Shown here: piece after piece, positions 38,166-46,263 of the stretch
How positions within the stretch are numbered: position 1 is the stretch's first letter
How the letters are laid out: each line of letters opens with the position of its first letter
DNA from: Gracilibacillus timonensis
Lineage (GTDB): Bacteria; Bacillota; Bacilli; Bacillales; Amphibacillaceae
NCBI RefSeq assembly: GCF_900086715.1
Contig: NZ_FLKH01000012.1
Location: 1,178,001-1,242,000, forward strand
DNA length: 64,000 nucleotides
Direction: 5' to 3'
Made by a program: the position numbers and the translations under genes
The notes under the pieces: model-generated
Seen by the model: only the letters and a program-made list of their open reading frames with translations
The model's database searches: none
Told to the model about the DNA's origin: nothing

Positions 38166-38487
38166 TTATAATCGTTCCTTTCTCTTTGTTGCTATATGAT
38201 GATAATGAGTTGTTGGGTAATGGCTTATAAAGCATAAACAGTATAACATAATTCAATCACAAAGGATGTAAAAAATAATCTATCCCATTTATACTGCATT
38301 ATTAAATAGTTCTGAAAGGACATATTGACAATAGGATGGTTGAATTAGACGATATTTATTAGATATATTCAACTCTTTTTCGAAACAGATATATAATTTG
38401 AAATGAACCAAAAGGTTGCTATAGACCCACTCAGCCTTCTTTTGTTATACTTATTCTCTATTCCATAAAAGGTAGGAGAATGTTGGG
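38166..38487. other. Divergent gap between the NSS transporter and the CDF exporter; nothing recognised
   Basis: About 320 bp, very AT-rich. It contains TATACT-like sequences facing both genes and GTTGAAT/ATTCAAC at about 38340-38370, 21 bp apart, but no clear promoter pair, operator or RNA structure. Confidence 0.4.
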
Positions 38488-39396
38488 ATGAAACGAACTG
38501 ATAAAATTGCATTTTTGTCTGTGTTAAGTAATTCTTTTGTCGTTGTTTTAAAATTAATCGTCGGGTTGTGGACTGGTTCCATTGCCGTTATTTCAGAGGC
38601 TATCCACTCTGCACTAGATTTATTGGCTTCCTTTATTGCATTTATTTCTGTTCGAGTTGCAGGAAAACCAGCTGATAAAGGGCACCCTTTTGGTCATGGT
38701 AAGGTAGAAAATATTTCTGGCACTTTAGAAACTCTGCTCATTTTTGTGGCTGGTTTCTGGATTATTTACGAATGTCTCCACAAGCTATTCACACCTGAGC
38801 CTGTCAAACTTCCATTCTTAGCGATTGCCATCATGCTTGTAGGTGCGATTCTTAATTTCATTGTATCCAAATTGGTTAAAAAGGAAGGAGAAAGGGTCCA
38901 TTCCATTGCCATGAAATCCAACGCTTTTCATCTGTTGACGGATGTGTACACCTCTCTCGGCGTAGCAGTTGGATTACTACTTGTCTATCTGACTGGATGG
39001 CATTTCCTTGACCCGTTGATTGGAATAGCTTTAGCGATTTATATCATGCTAGAAGCGGTAAAATTAATCAAAGAGGCTTTCCCACCGTTATTAGATGCTA
39101 AGCTTTCTCAGCAAGAAGAGAAGGAAATCCTCCAGATTATCCAAATGTTTCATCACGAATATATAGAGATTCATGACTTCAGAACCAGACGGGCTGGAGC
39201 AGTGGAATATATTGAATTCCATATGGTCGTTCCTTCTCATGAAACGATTCAGAAAACGCATGACCTGTGTGACCATATAGAATTAAGGATCCGAGAAACA
39301 TTCGCTAATGCCCATATTTCCATACACGTGGAGCCAGAGAATGAACGTAAAGGAGATCAAAAAAGGGATGTTTTGCATGATGAAGGAGGTGTATAA
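38488..39396 (+). CDS. Cation diffusion facilitator family metal exporter
   Basis: A 302-residue CDF transporter exporting a divalent metal (Zn, Mn, Fe or Cd) in exchange for protons. Six spans precede a cytoplasmic C-terminal domain. The metal-site residues are visible in SEAIHSALDLLAS (span 2) and HLLTDVYTSLG (span 5). AGGAG lies 9 bases before the ATG. B. subtilis relatives export manganese, but the metal here is not determinable from sequence. Confidence 0.92.
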   Translation: MKRTDKIAFLSVLSNSFVVVLKLIVGLWTGSIAVISEAIHSALDLLASFIAFISVRVAGKPADKGHPFGHGKVENISGTLETLLIFVAGFWIIYECLHKLFTPEPVKLPFLAIAIMLVGAILNFIVSKLVKKEGERVHSIAMKSNAFHLLTDVYTSLGVAVGLLLVYLTGWHFLDPLIGIALAIYIMLEAVKLIKEAFPPLLDAKLSQQEEKEILQIIQMFHHEYIEIHDFRTRRAGAVEYIEFHMVVPSHETIQKTHDLCDHIELRIRETFANAHISIHVEPENERKGDQKRDVLHDEGGV

Positions 39397-39466
39397 ATAA
39401 ATACTATCTTAACATGAGAGTATCTCAAAGTCTTGCCCTACCAATATCACGCTTCGTTCTAGCCTA

Positions 39467-39504
39467 CGAGAGGTGCCCCGAAAGCTCCTTGGATTCCTCT
39501 CGTC
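39467..39504. terminator. Hairpin after the CDF gene
   Basis: ACGAGAGG and CCTCTCGT pair over a loop of about 22 nt between the convergent CDF and DUF2334 genes. Confidence 0.4.
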
Positions 39505-39537
39505 ATTACTCTTACTGGTGCGAATGATCTTCAGACA

Positions 39538-41193
39538 TTAAGATCTCGGTCTTCTAAATTTACTTACTAGCAGTAAAATAACTACTATAAAGAAAATCAG
39601 ACCTGGTATAATGACATACAGGCTTTGTTTTAATTTAATGTTTTTTTCATAATCACTTGCAGCAAACGGTTTTGTCACTTCGATTTCCCCATCTTTTGAT
39701 GCGATCGTGATCAACTCTGTTTGTACCAAATTATCTTTTTTCTTCAAATCAAGCCATGCCGCATCACTTGCCTGTTCTAGATTTTTTACCACTTTTTTTA
39801 AGCCTTCTAATCCAAGATAAGGATGATAAAATGCAGAAATATAGGCTTGTTTATATTTCTGCAATTCTTGCACCTTATGCTGCATATCAACAAAAGATTG
39901 CTTGTTCTCTTGTTCAATAAAACCCGCAGTTTCTGGGTATACTGTCATTCCATGCAAAAAAGCAGGGGTTGACTCAAAAATAGGGGCATAATCCCTTTCC
40001 CACGTAAAATCTGTCAACTGCAAACGTCCTACATAAGAAGTAAAATGTTCTGATAGGATTTCGTAACCTTGTTGAGACATGGTATAATGAGGGGCTTCCA
40101 TCGCTAACGGATATAAACCATGGGCTGTCAATTCCTCCACTCCTCGATTAATTGCGTCTTCAATATACCTGCGTTCATATGCCTCGCCCTGTGCAATAAA
40201 CGATTGATATGCTTCCTCAGATGTAAAATCGTCACGAAATTTAGGTTCTTCCGTTGCTTTTTGATAAATAGGGCGATCATTTTCGACATCCCAAAACTCA
40301 AAACCTTCCCCTGTTTCTGAACGGCGATATTGATGCTTGTATCCGTGTAAAATCATACTTGCCCCATTATCCTGCATATATTTTAATGTTTTTACAAGCT
40401 TAGGTGAATCTGATAAATGCTTGGTTTGCCCTGCTTCATTTGTATAAACAGGGATGACAGCTACTAAGTAGGGAATATCTTTTGCTTGAAGATACTCTGC
40501 TTGTTCTCGCAATAGATCGGCATCTATCATCGGATGAATGTCCTCTAAGCGAAGATATCGAATATGCGCTTCCTTCTTTTCATCAAAGAACGCACGAAAA
40601 GCTTCGGTTAAGGCTTCACCGAAAGGGGAAAATAAACTCTGTGCTGCAAAATAATAATCTCCGTTATTCTTAACAATTAAGGGTACCTTATCGTTTCCCT
40701 TCAACAGTACTTGTGCCTTCTCTCCTTCTAGTTGATAAACGATATGATCCTCTGATAATGTTTGGCCGATTGGCTCTTGTGTAAATGTTAATTGGTTTAC
40801 TAGTGTTTCTCCCGTTATGTCCACCCAAGCAAAACGTGGATTGAATTGATCCAGATTATGTCCGATAGCAAAAACAGATCCTTCAAACTGATCAATTATT
40901 TCTTTGGCTTGAGCAGATATCTCATTTTTTCCTGCACCAAAATAAATCAAGCGGGAATAATTATGTAGATCCAATGAAGGGAGCTTATCATCCTGGACCA
41001 ATTGATAGTCACTGGCAAACTGACCAATCAATGTATCCAATACCCTTACTTCTTTGATCTGGCTATCTTCTTCTATCGTATAAATGACTAACACGTTATC
41101 TTCTTTTTTCGCAGAAACTTGAGTTGAGGAGATAAAGAGAATACCTATAAACAAGACAAGGCAGCAAAGCATCATACGTTTGTACACGATCAT
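39538..41193 (-). CDS. DUF2334 cell-surface protein (polysaccharide deacetylase-like)
   Basis: A 551-residue protein with an N-terminal signal (hydrophobic residues 8-25, then QVSAKK) and a C-terminal membrane span (SLYVIIPGLIFFIVVILLLV) followed by basic residues, so it is anchored outside the cell by its C terminus. The middle has the DUF2334 motifs RLEDIHPMIDADLL, ILHGYKHQY and AMEAPHYTMS, related to polysaccharide deacetylases. Enzyme activity is unproven. The ATG 41193 is very close to AAGGGG; GTG 41187 is an alternative start. Confidence 0.85.
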   Translation of the reverse strand: MIVYKRMMLCCLVLFIGILFISSTQVSAKKEDNVLVIYTIEEDSQIKEVRVLDTLIGQFASDYQLVQDDKLPSLDLHNYSRLIYFGAGKNEISAQAKEIIDQFEGSVFAIGHNLDQFNPRFAWVDITGETLVNQLTFTQEPIGQTLSEDHIVYQLEGEKAQVLLKGNDKVPLIVKNNGDYYFAAQSLFSPFGEALTEAFRAFFDEKKEAHIRYLRLEDIHPMIDADLLREQAEYLQAKDIPYLVAVIPVYTNEAGQTKHLSDSPKLVKTLKYMQDNGASMILHGYKHQYRRSETGEGFEFWDVENDRPIYQKATEEPKFRDDFTSEEAYQSFIAQGEAYERRYIEDAINRGVEELTAHGLYPLAMEAPHYTMSQQGYEILSEHFTSYVGRLQLTDFTWERDYAPIFESTPAFLHGMTVYPETAGFIEQENKQSFVDMQHKVQELQKYKQAYISAFYHPYLGLEGLKKVVKNLEQASDAAWLDLKKKDNLVQTELITIASKDGEIEVTKPFAASDYEKNIKLKQSLYVIIPGLIFFIVVILLLVSKFRRPRS

Positions 41194-41288
41194 AACCCCT
41201 TTTATATTTTATTTATAGACTGATATTTATATAACCTCGCATGCTCACATTGTAGCTTATGTTAATAAATGCATTTAATGAAGCGAAT

Positions 41289-41489
41289 TTAGTTGATTAC
41301 TAATATCTCCACTTTGCAATCTCGACAAATATATTTTGGTATCCTATTCTCATAAATCGCCAGTGTAATATCATAAAAAGAATGAGAGGTTATATCGTAA
41401 TTCTGTAGTGCTTGCTGCCATTCATCTTGGTAAAGTAACGTTCCGCCACACTTTGGGCAACTTATCAAATCTTGATCCGACTTTTTCAT
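41289..41489 (-). CDS. Small zinc-ribbon protein of unknown function
   Basis: A 66-residue protein starting MKKSDQDLISCPKCGGTLLY and ending PKYICRDCKVEILVIN. The CPKC and CRDC pairs make a rubredoxin-like zinc ribbon separated by an aromatic insert (YDITSHSFYDITLAIYENR). The frame is open to 41624, but that part includes the promoter at 41571-41599, so the start at ATG 41489 is preferred despite a weak ribosome binding site. I do not recognise the family. It is a stand-alone gene. Confidence 0.65.
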   Translation of the reverse strand: MKKSDQDLISCPKCGGTLLYQDEWQQALQNYDITSHSFYDITLAIYENRIPKYICRDCKVEILVIN

Positions 41490-41570
41490 TTGGTCCACTT
41501 CCCCTGTATGATATATATGTATTTTGACAAAAGAGTTGCATTCTTGCAAGTTCCAAGTTAGTAATAAACA

Positions 41571-41599
41571 ATTATATTTAAAAAGAGAGAGGTATTCAA
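41571..41599 (-). promoter_or_regulatory. Promoter of the zinc-ribbon gene
   Basis: On the minus strand TTGAAT (41594-41599) and TATAAT (41571-41576) are spaced by 17 bp. Its presence inside the extended open frame argues for the shorter protein. Confidence 0.7.
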
Positions 41600-41670
41600 A
41601 CCTGATTGTGTTTGGTTTACTCACAAATGATTTTTATTTTATTCATGGCATAACTAGAGAGCAAACGAAC

Positions 41671-41697
41671 AAGTCCAGGCTTTTCTGGCCTGGACTT
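41671..41697 (-). terminator. Terminator of the amidase gene
   Basis: AAGTCCAGGC and GCCTGGACTT form a perfect 10-bp stem seven bases beyond the stop; the following tract (TTGTTCGTTT) is only moderately U-rich. Confidence 0.7.
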
Positions 41698-41703
41698 CAT
41701 TCG

Positions 41704-42951
41704 CTAGAAAGCACCTGTATTTAATCGATTTTGTAGTTCTTTAACCATTACAGAAGATGGACGACTAATCCTTCCATCAATCGGGGTGCCGAGATATTTT
41801 TGCAACGCTTTAATGGTAGTTGGACCTAGTAAACCATCTACTTTAGTTCCAATCTTGCGCTGTAGTGCCTTGACCATTGGACTGCCATCCGTTCCCCAGG
41901 TCACCGTGCCATATAATGCCTGGGTCACGACATTAGATAGCTGGTTACTAATCACCCCATCTACCGTAGTGCCCAACGCTTCTTGCAATGCCGTCGTTAC
42001 TTTATCTCCCCATTTTCCATCAACGGTAAGGTCAGCTCCGGATTTTACTGCTTCTTGGCCAACAATATCCCAACTATAAACCCAACTGTAAATTTCTCGG
42101 AGTAATACTTGATTTTTATTAATCTGTTGTACAGTATACGTTTGTCCCTTTACATTTGCCGGTATAGACTGACCAGTTGCATATCTACTGGCCGCATTGG
42201 ATAAGGTTACCTTGGCTCCTTTTTTTATTTTGGCCGTTTTATTTGTCATCGGGTCCTCTTCTTGCAACGCTGCTAATAGTTCGATATTTTTTATGGCAGA
42301 GTAATCATAACCTGTCACCTCGTATTTTTTTGCAAGCACTTTTCTATTTGCTTTGCTGGCATCCATCCCCTTGCTATTCATCCAATCTACGAGTCCTAGC
42401 TGACCTTTAGGTGTGGGCGTTGAAAGAGAAACTTCCCCTTTTTCTATCATCACCTTTTCCGATGATTTGTCTAATGTTCCAATAAAATCTAACCAAGTAA
42501 TACCTTTAGACCCGCTTCGTAAATAATGAGGACAGTCTTTCCAACCAGAAGCTGTTTTATGAGTAATAACATGGGTTAGGGGGATATTATATCTTTTCAT
42601 TAGATACTTTGTAAGCCTTGAGGTGTTAGCAACTGCTTTTTTAAAATCGCCATCAGCATTGACGCAGATTTCGATACCGATGGAATAATGGTTATACCTA
42701 CCCCCAGCATGCCAGCAACGATAATGATCTTTAAATGATTGAATCATATCTTTATCGTCAACCTGATAATGCCAAGAAGCCTCACGACTGTTCCCTCGCG
42801 ATTGTAAATTAGCATGTGCTTGTGCATCAGCCCCCTGTGCTGTATTGCCTGTTTCATGCACGACAATATACCTAATTTCATTGCCTGTTCCATACGTTAA
42901 CTCATTAGCAATGGATTTATCGACCAATTGCCTTTTCATCGTAATAGTCAT
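41704..42951 (-). CDS. N-acetylmuramoyl-L-alanine amidase, phage endolysin type
   Basis: Cleaves the amide bond between MurNAc and the stem peptide of peptidoglycan. Amidase_2 domain at about residues 1-150 with zinc ligands His32 (VVHETGN), His131 and Cys140 (HKTASGWKDCPHYL). A linker follows, then repeated VDG-containing segments (LTVDGKWGDKVTTALQEALG, KVDGLLGPTTIKALQKYLG) that look like peptidoglycan-binding repeats. No signal peptide is present, as in phage endolysins that need a holin. No holin or phage structural genes are adjacent. AAGGAGG precedes the ATG. It may be a domesticated prophage lysin. Confidence 0.88.
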   Translation of the reverse strand: MTITMKRQLVDKSIANELTYGTGNEIRYIVVHETGNTAQGADAQAHANLQSRGNSREASWHYQVDDKDMIQSFKDHYRCWHAGGRYNHYSIGIEICVNADGDFKKAVANTSRLTKYLMKRYNIPLTHVITHKTASGWKDCPHYLRSGSKGITWLDFIGTLDKSSEKVMIEKGEVSLSTPTPKGQLGLVDWMNSKGMDASKANRKVLAKKYEVTGYDYSAIKNIELLAALQEEDPMTNKTAKIKKGAKVTLSNAASRYATGQSIPANVKGQTYTVQQINKNQVLLREIYSWVYSWDIVGQEAVKSGADLTVDGKWGDKVTTALQEALGTTVDGVISNQLSNVVTQALYGTVTWGTDGSPMVKALQRKIGTKVDGLLGPTTIKALQKYLGTPIDGRISRPSSVMVKELQNRLNTGAF

Positions 42952-42975
42952 CCTAAAACCTCCTTCTTATTATAT

Positions 42976-43006
42976 AAAAAAAGCAGCCAGCCCGATTGGA
43001 CTAGCT
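42976..43006 (-). terminator. Terminator-like hairpin in the 5' leader of the amidase gene
   Basis: On the minus strand AGCTAGTCC and GGGCTGGCT pair (two G-U) around AATC, followed by TTTTTTT (42976-42982) ending about 15 nt before the ribosome binding site. No minus-strand gene lies upstream before glnA, so this is either an attenuator of the amidase or a leftover terminator. Confidence 0.55.
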
Positions 43007-43009
43007 ACC

Positions 43010-43375
43010 TATAAAAAGGATAATTTGGATCCTGCAATCAGAAGGCTGGATTTTTTTATGTGAAAAAAATTTAATACGAGCAAATCGGATGATCACGAGC
43101 CAGGAATGTGTTTTTTACCAAAGATGTTTAGTTTTACACTTCATTTTGAACGGAACCTCTTTGTCTTTCATCCAATTTTCGAAATGAATGGTTCTACAAT
43201 ATCAAACAAACAGGTTCTTCCATCATAGGTCTATTTAATTTGGTGATTGAAACCTAGTGTTTTTTGCGGTAAAGTAACCATAGAAGAATTCCTTCTTTTG
43301 GTTATTTGGGGCTACATGTAAATGAAATCGATATTGAATATATGGTAGATCCTTTGTCGAACAATTGTACAAGCA
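43010..43375. other. Gap upstream of the potassium channel gene; nothing recognised
   Basis: About 365 bp of AT-rich sequence with no supported reading frame, RNA gene or repeat match. The amidase promoter must lie in its left part, but I could not fix it. Confidence 0.4.
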
Positions 43376-43404
43376 GTGTCAATCCGGATAATTGACGCTA
43401 TAAT
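43376..43404 (+). promoter_or_regulatory. Promoter of the potassium channel gene with an internal palindrome
   Basis: GTGTCA (43376-43381) and TATAAT (43399-43404) are spaced by 17 bp. GTCAAT (43378-43383) and ATTGAC (43391-43396) form an inverted repeat with a 7-bp centre exactly covering the spacer, a possible operator. Confidence 0.5.
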
Positions 43405-43435
43405 CTACTAATTCTATAAATTGTGGGTGATTTAA

Positions 43436-44194
43436 TTGTCTAGTAAAATAATAACAATATATGAAATAGTTTTGGCATGTTTAGCACTTCTCTCCGTTAT
43501 ATTCATATGGTCAGAGAATGATTATCGAATGATCTTTGATAGAATTGTGTGGTTTTTACTTTTTGTAGATGTCATAATACGAATCATTATTAGCAAAAAT
43601 AAATTTCAATATATTTTAAACAATCCCTTTGATATTATTGCTGCGATACCATTAGATGCGATATTTCATTCTGCAAGATTAGTGCGACTCTTTCGAATCA
43701 TTCGTTTAATTTCTATAGGAACTAAGCATTCAAAGACATTAAAACAGATACTTCAAACAAATGGTCTAAATAAAGTATTTTCTTTATCCATAATCATGCT
43801 TTTTTCATCATCGATTCTTGTGACACACTTTGAACCTTCGATCGATTCCTATGCAGATGGCCTCTGGTGGTCCATCGTTACTACAACTACAGTAGGTTAC
43901 GGTGATATCTCTCCGCAATCCATCATTGGCCGCTTAGTAGCTATATTTTTAATGGTGGTAGGAATAGGTTTGATTGGTATGTTTACTAGCTCATTAACAA
44001 CTTATTTTATAAATGGCAAAGAGAAAAACAATCCCACCATCGACTTTTTAAAAGCAGAGTTAGATAGATATGATGAACTGAATGACTCAGAAAAAAAGCG
44101 AATGGTTCTATTATTGGAAGAGATGAATAAGGAACCGTCTCCACTTGATCAAAAGGAAAACGAAACACCTTCTAATGCGGAAAACACTAGCTAA
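43436..44194 (+). CDS. Six-span voltage-gated-type potassium channel
   Basis: A 252-residue ion channel subunit: five hydrophobic segments with an S4-like helix carrying regularly spaced arginines (81, 84, 87, 90 in ARLVRLFRIIR), the pore helix WWSIVTTT, the selectivity filter TVGYGD at 152-157, and the last span. A charged cytoplasmic tail of about 60 residues follows, with no RCK domain. It starts at TTG 43436 behind GGGTGAT. The promoter directly upstream suggests its own transcription unit. Confidence 0.9.
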   Translation: MSSKIITIYEIVLACLALLSVIFIWSENDYRMIFDRIVWFLLFVDVIIRIIISKNKFQYILNNPFDIIAAIPLDAIFHSARLVRLFRIIRLISIGTKHSKTLKQILQTNGLNKVFSLSIIMLFSSSILVTHFEPSIDSYADGLWWSIVTTTTVGYGDISPQSIIGRLVAIFLMVVGIGLIGMFTSSLTTYFINGKEKNNPTIDFLKAELDRYDELNDSEKKRMVLLLEEMNKEPSPLDQKENETPSNAENTS

Positions 44195-44382
44195 GTTAGT
44201 ATTTTCGTTTGTTCTAAAATTTGATGATTAAATATTGAATAAAAACATACGCTTCTGCAACAAAATGAAAATCATGCGATGTTTAAACGCTTAACAATAA
44301 CTAATTTTAAGCGAATCATTTTTTAGGTATTTCGTGGCATGATCGTGGCGCTCACCTCCCGCTCTCCCCCCCCTCAACCACA

Positions 44383-44420
44383 AAAAGAAAAACCCCGACA
44401 CCAACTGTGCCAAGGGTTTC
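44383..44420 (-). terminator. Terminator of glnR-glnA
   Basis: In the minus direction AAACCC and GGGTTT-like arms with an inner GGCAC/GTGTC stem are followed by TTTTTCTTTTT, just beyond the glnA stop. Confidence 0.85.
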
Positions 44421-44426
44421 CCTTTA

Positions 44427-45758
44427 TTAGAACGACGACATATATTGTTCTCTTTCCCAAGGGTGAACTTGTGTTCTAAACATATCCCATTCGATTTCTT
44501 TGGATTCGATAAAGTGTTCAAAAAGATGCTCGCCAAGTGCTTCGGTGATTATTTCATCTTTCTTCAAGAGATCTAATGCGTTGGCAAGTGTAGCTGGGAG
44601 ATCGTCAATCCCATTTTCTTCACGTTCTTCTTTATCCATAATATAAATGTTACGGTCAATCGCTTCTGGTGCTTCCAACTTGTTCTTGATCCCATCAAGT
44701 CCAGAAGCTAGTAAAACCGATAATGCTAAGTAAGGATTGGCAGCAGGATCCACACTGCGGACTTCCACACGTGTACTTAATCCGCGAGAACTTGGAACAC
44801 GGATTAGTGGACTGCGGTTAGAACCAGACCACGCTACATAACATGGTGCTTCATATCCAGGAACTAAGCGTTTATAAGAATTAACGGTTGGATTCGTTAC
44901 AGCCGTGAAAGAAAGCGCATGTTTGATCGTTCCTGCAATAAATTGATAAGCCGTTTCACTTAATTGTAGTGGTCCATTCTCGTCTAAGAATGCATTCGTC
45001 TTTCCTTTGAATAAAGACATATTACAATGCATACCAGAACCATTCACTCCGAATAAAGGCTTAGGCATAAATGTTGCGTGCAGACCGTGTTTACGAGCGA
45101 TCGTCTTGACAACTAATTTGAACGTTTGGATATCGTCAGCATGTTTAACGGCGTCAGAATATTTAAAGTCAATTTCATGTTGGCCAGGAGCCACTTCATG
45201 GTGTGAAGCTTCAATTTCAAAGCCCATTTCTTCTAACTCTAACACGATATCTCGACGGCAATTTTCACCCAAGTCGGTTGGTGCAAGGTCAAAATAGCCA
45301 CCTTTATCATTTAATTCCAATGACGGTTCGCCTTTTTCATCCAGTTTAAATAAGAAAAATTCGGGTTCTGTACCAATATTAAAAGCTGAAAAACCTAATT
45401 CTTCTGCTTTTGCTAAGTTTCTTTTTAGATTATATCGTGGACATCCTTCAAATGGCGTACCGTCAGTATTATAGATATCACAAATAAAGCGGGCTACTTT
45501 CCCTTTTTCCGATGTCCATGGGAATACAACGAAGGTATCTAAATCTGGATATAGTTTCATATCTGATTCTTCAATGCGGACAAAGCCTTCGATTGAAGAA
45601 CCGTCAAATACCATCTGATTATCTAGCGCCTTGTCTAATTGACTTAAAGGAATCTCCACGTTTTTGATGGTTCCTAATAAATCAGTAAACTGCAGGCGAA
45701 TAAATTTTACATTTTCCTCATTAATTCTTTGCTTGATGTCTTCTCTGCTTAATCCCAT
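44427..45758 (-). CDS. glnA: Glutamine synthetase, type I-alpha
   Basis: Makes glutamine from glutamate, ammonia and ATP; in Bacilli the feedback-inhibited enzyme also controls GlnR and TnrA. The 443-residue protein has the beta-grasp [32 protein letters not shown], the [12 protein letters not shown] block, and [19 protein letters not shown]. It lacks the adenylylation-type insertion of the beta form. It follows glnR by 24 bp as in B. subtilis. Confidence 0.97.
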   Translation of the reverse strand: MGLSREDIKQRINEENVKFIRLQFTDLLGTIKNVEIPLSQLDKALDNQMVFDGSSIEGFVRIEESDMKLYPDLDTFVVFPWTSEKGKVARFICDIYNTDGTPFEGCPRYNLKRNLAKAEELGFSAFNIGTEPEFFLFKLDEKGEPSLELNDKGGYFDLAPTDLGENCRRDIVLELEEMGFEIEASHHEVAPGQHEIDFKYSDAVKHADDIQTFKLVVKTIARKHGLHATFMPKPLFGVNGSGMHCNMSLFKGKTNAFLDENGPLQLSETAYQFIAGTIKHALSFTAVTNPTVNSYKRLVPGYEAPCYVAWSGSNRSPLIRVPSSRGLSTRVEVRSVDPAANPYLALSVLLASGLDGIKNKLEAPEAIDRNIYIMDKEEREENGIDDLPATLANALDLLKKDEIITEALGEHLFEHFIESKEIEWDMFRTQVHPWEREQYMSSF

Positions 45759-45782
45759 TTCATTAACTCTCTCCTTTATGTT

Positions 45783-46169
45783 TTAATGGAAGAACCTTGA
45801 TAATTCTCCCTGTCTTAACGAAGTTTTACCTGGCTTGTTCGAATCCAGCAACTCTTTTTGCAGCATTTTACGCAAGGCCTTTTCCGAAATTTCATCAGAT
45901 TTTCGTTTTTCTTCTTTTTTCGAGATCTCTCCCATTTCTAGCACCTGTTTAATTCCTGCAAGATTTAAACCTTTTTCAATCAAGTCCTTAATCTCCAGCA
46001 GGCGATCTACGTCATTAAATGAAAATAATCGCTGATTTCCTTCTGTTCGAGATGGATGAATTAACTGATGCTGCTCGTAGTATCGGATTTGTCTTGCGGT
46101 TAAGCCAGTTAATGATTTAACAATACCGATAGAAAACAAGGGCATGGTACGTCTATCTATATCACTCAT
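45783..46169 (-). CDS. glnR: GlnR, MerR-family repressor of glutamine synthetase
   Basis: GlnR represses glnRA and other nitrogen genes when glutamine is plentiful, helped by feedback-inhibited GlnA. The 128-residue protein has the MerR helix-turn-helix (SIGIVKSLTGLTARQIRYYEQHQLI) and the short C-terminal tail that senses GlnA. GTG 46178 is in frame, but AAGGGGTG lies there as the ribosome binding site for ATG 46169. It is the first gene of glnRA. Confidence 0.95.
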   Translation of the reverse strand: MSDIDRRTMPLFSIGIVKSLTGLTARQIRYYEQHQLIHPSRTEGNQRLFSFNDVDRLLEIKDLIEKGLNLAGIKQVLEMGEISKKEEKRKSDEISEKALRKMLQKELLDSNKPGKTSLRQGELSRFFH

Positions 46170-46204
46170 GTTCGTCACCCCTTTCTACTGCTTCCTATAA
46201 TTAT

Positions 46205-46232
46205 ATTATACACGATGTAAGTTTGATGTCAA
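46205..46232 (-). promoter_or_regulatory. Promoter of glnR-glnA
   Basis: On the minus strand TTGACA (46227-46232) and TATAAT (46205-46210) are spaced by 16 bp. TGACATCAAACTTACA in the spacer resembles a second, weaker GlnR site as in B. subtilis. Confidence 0.8.
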
Positions 46233-46236
46233 CAGA

Positions 46237-46253
46237 TGTTAAGAAAGTTAACA
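46237..46253. promoter_or_regulatory. GlnR operator upstream of glnR
   Basis: TGTTAAGAAAGTTAACA matches TGTNAN7TNACA exactly and lies just upstream of the -35 element, the same arrangement as at B. subtilis glnRA. Confidence 0.9.
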
Positions 46254-46263
46254 TGATTTTTTA

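Noticed and set aside
41490-41624. N-terminal extension of the zinc-ribbon protein
   Set aside because: The extension covers a clear promoter (41571-41599), and its translation looks non-coding.
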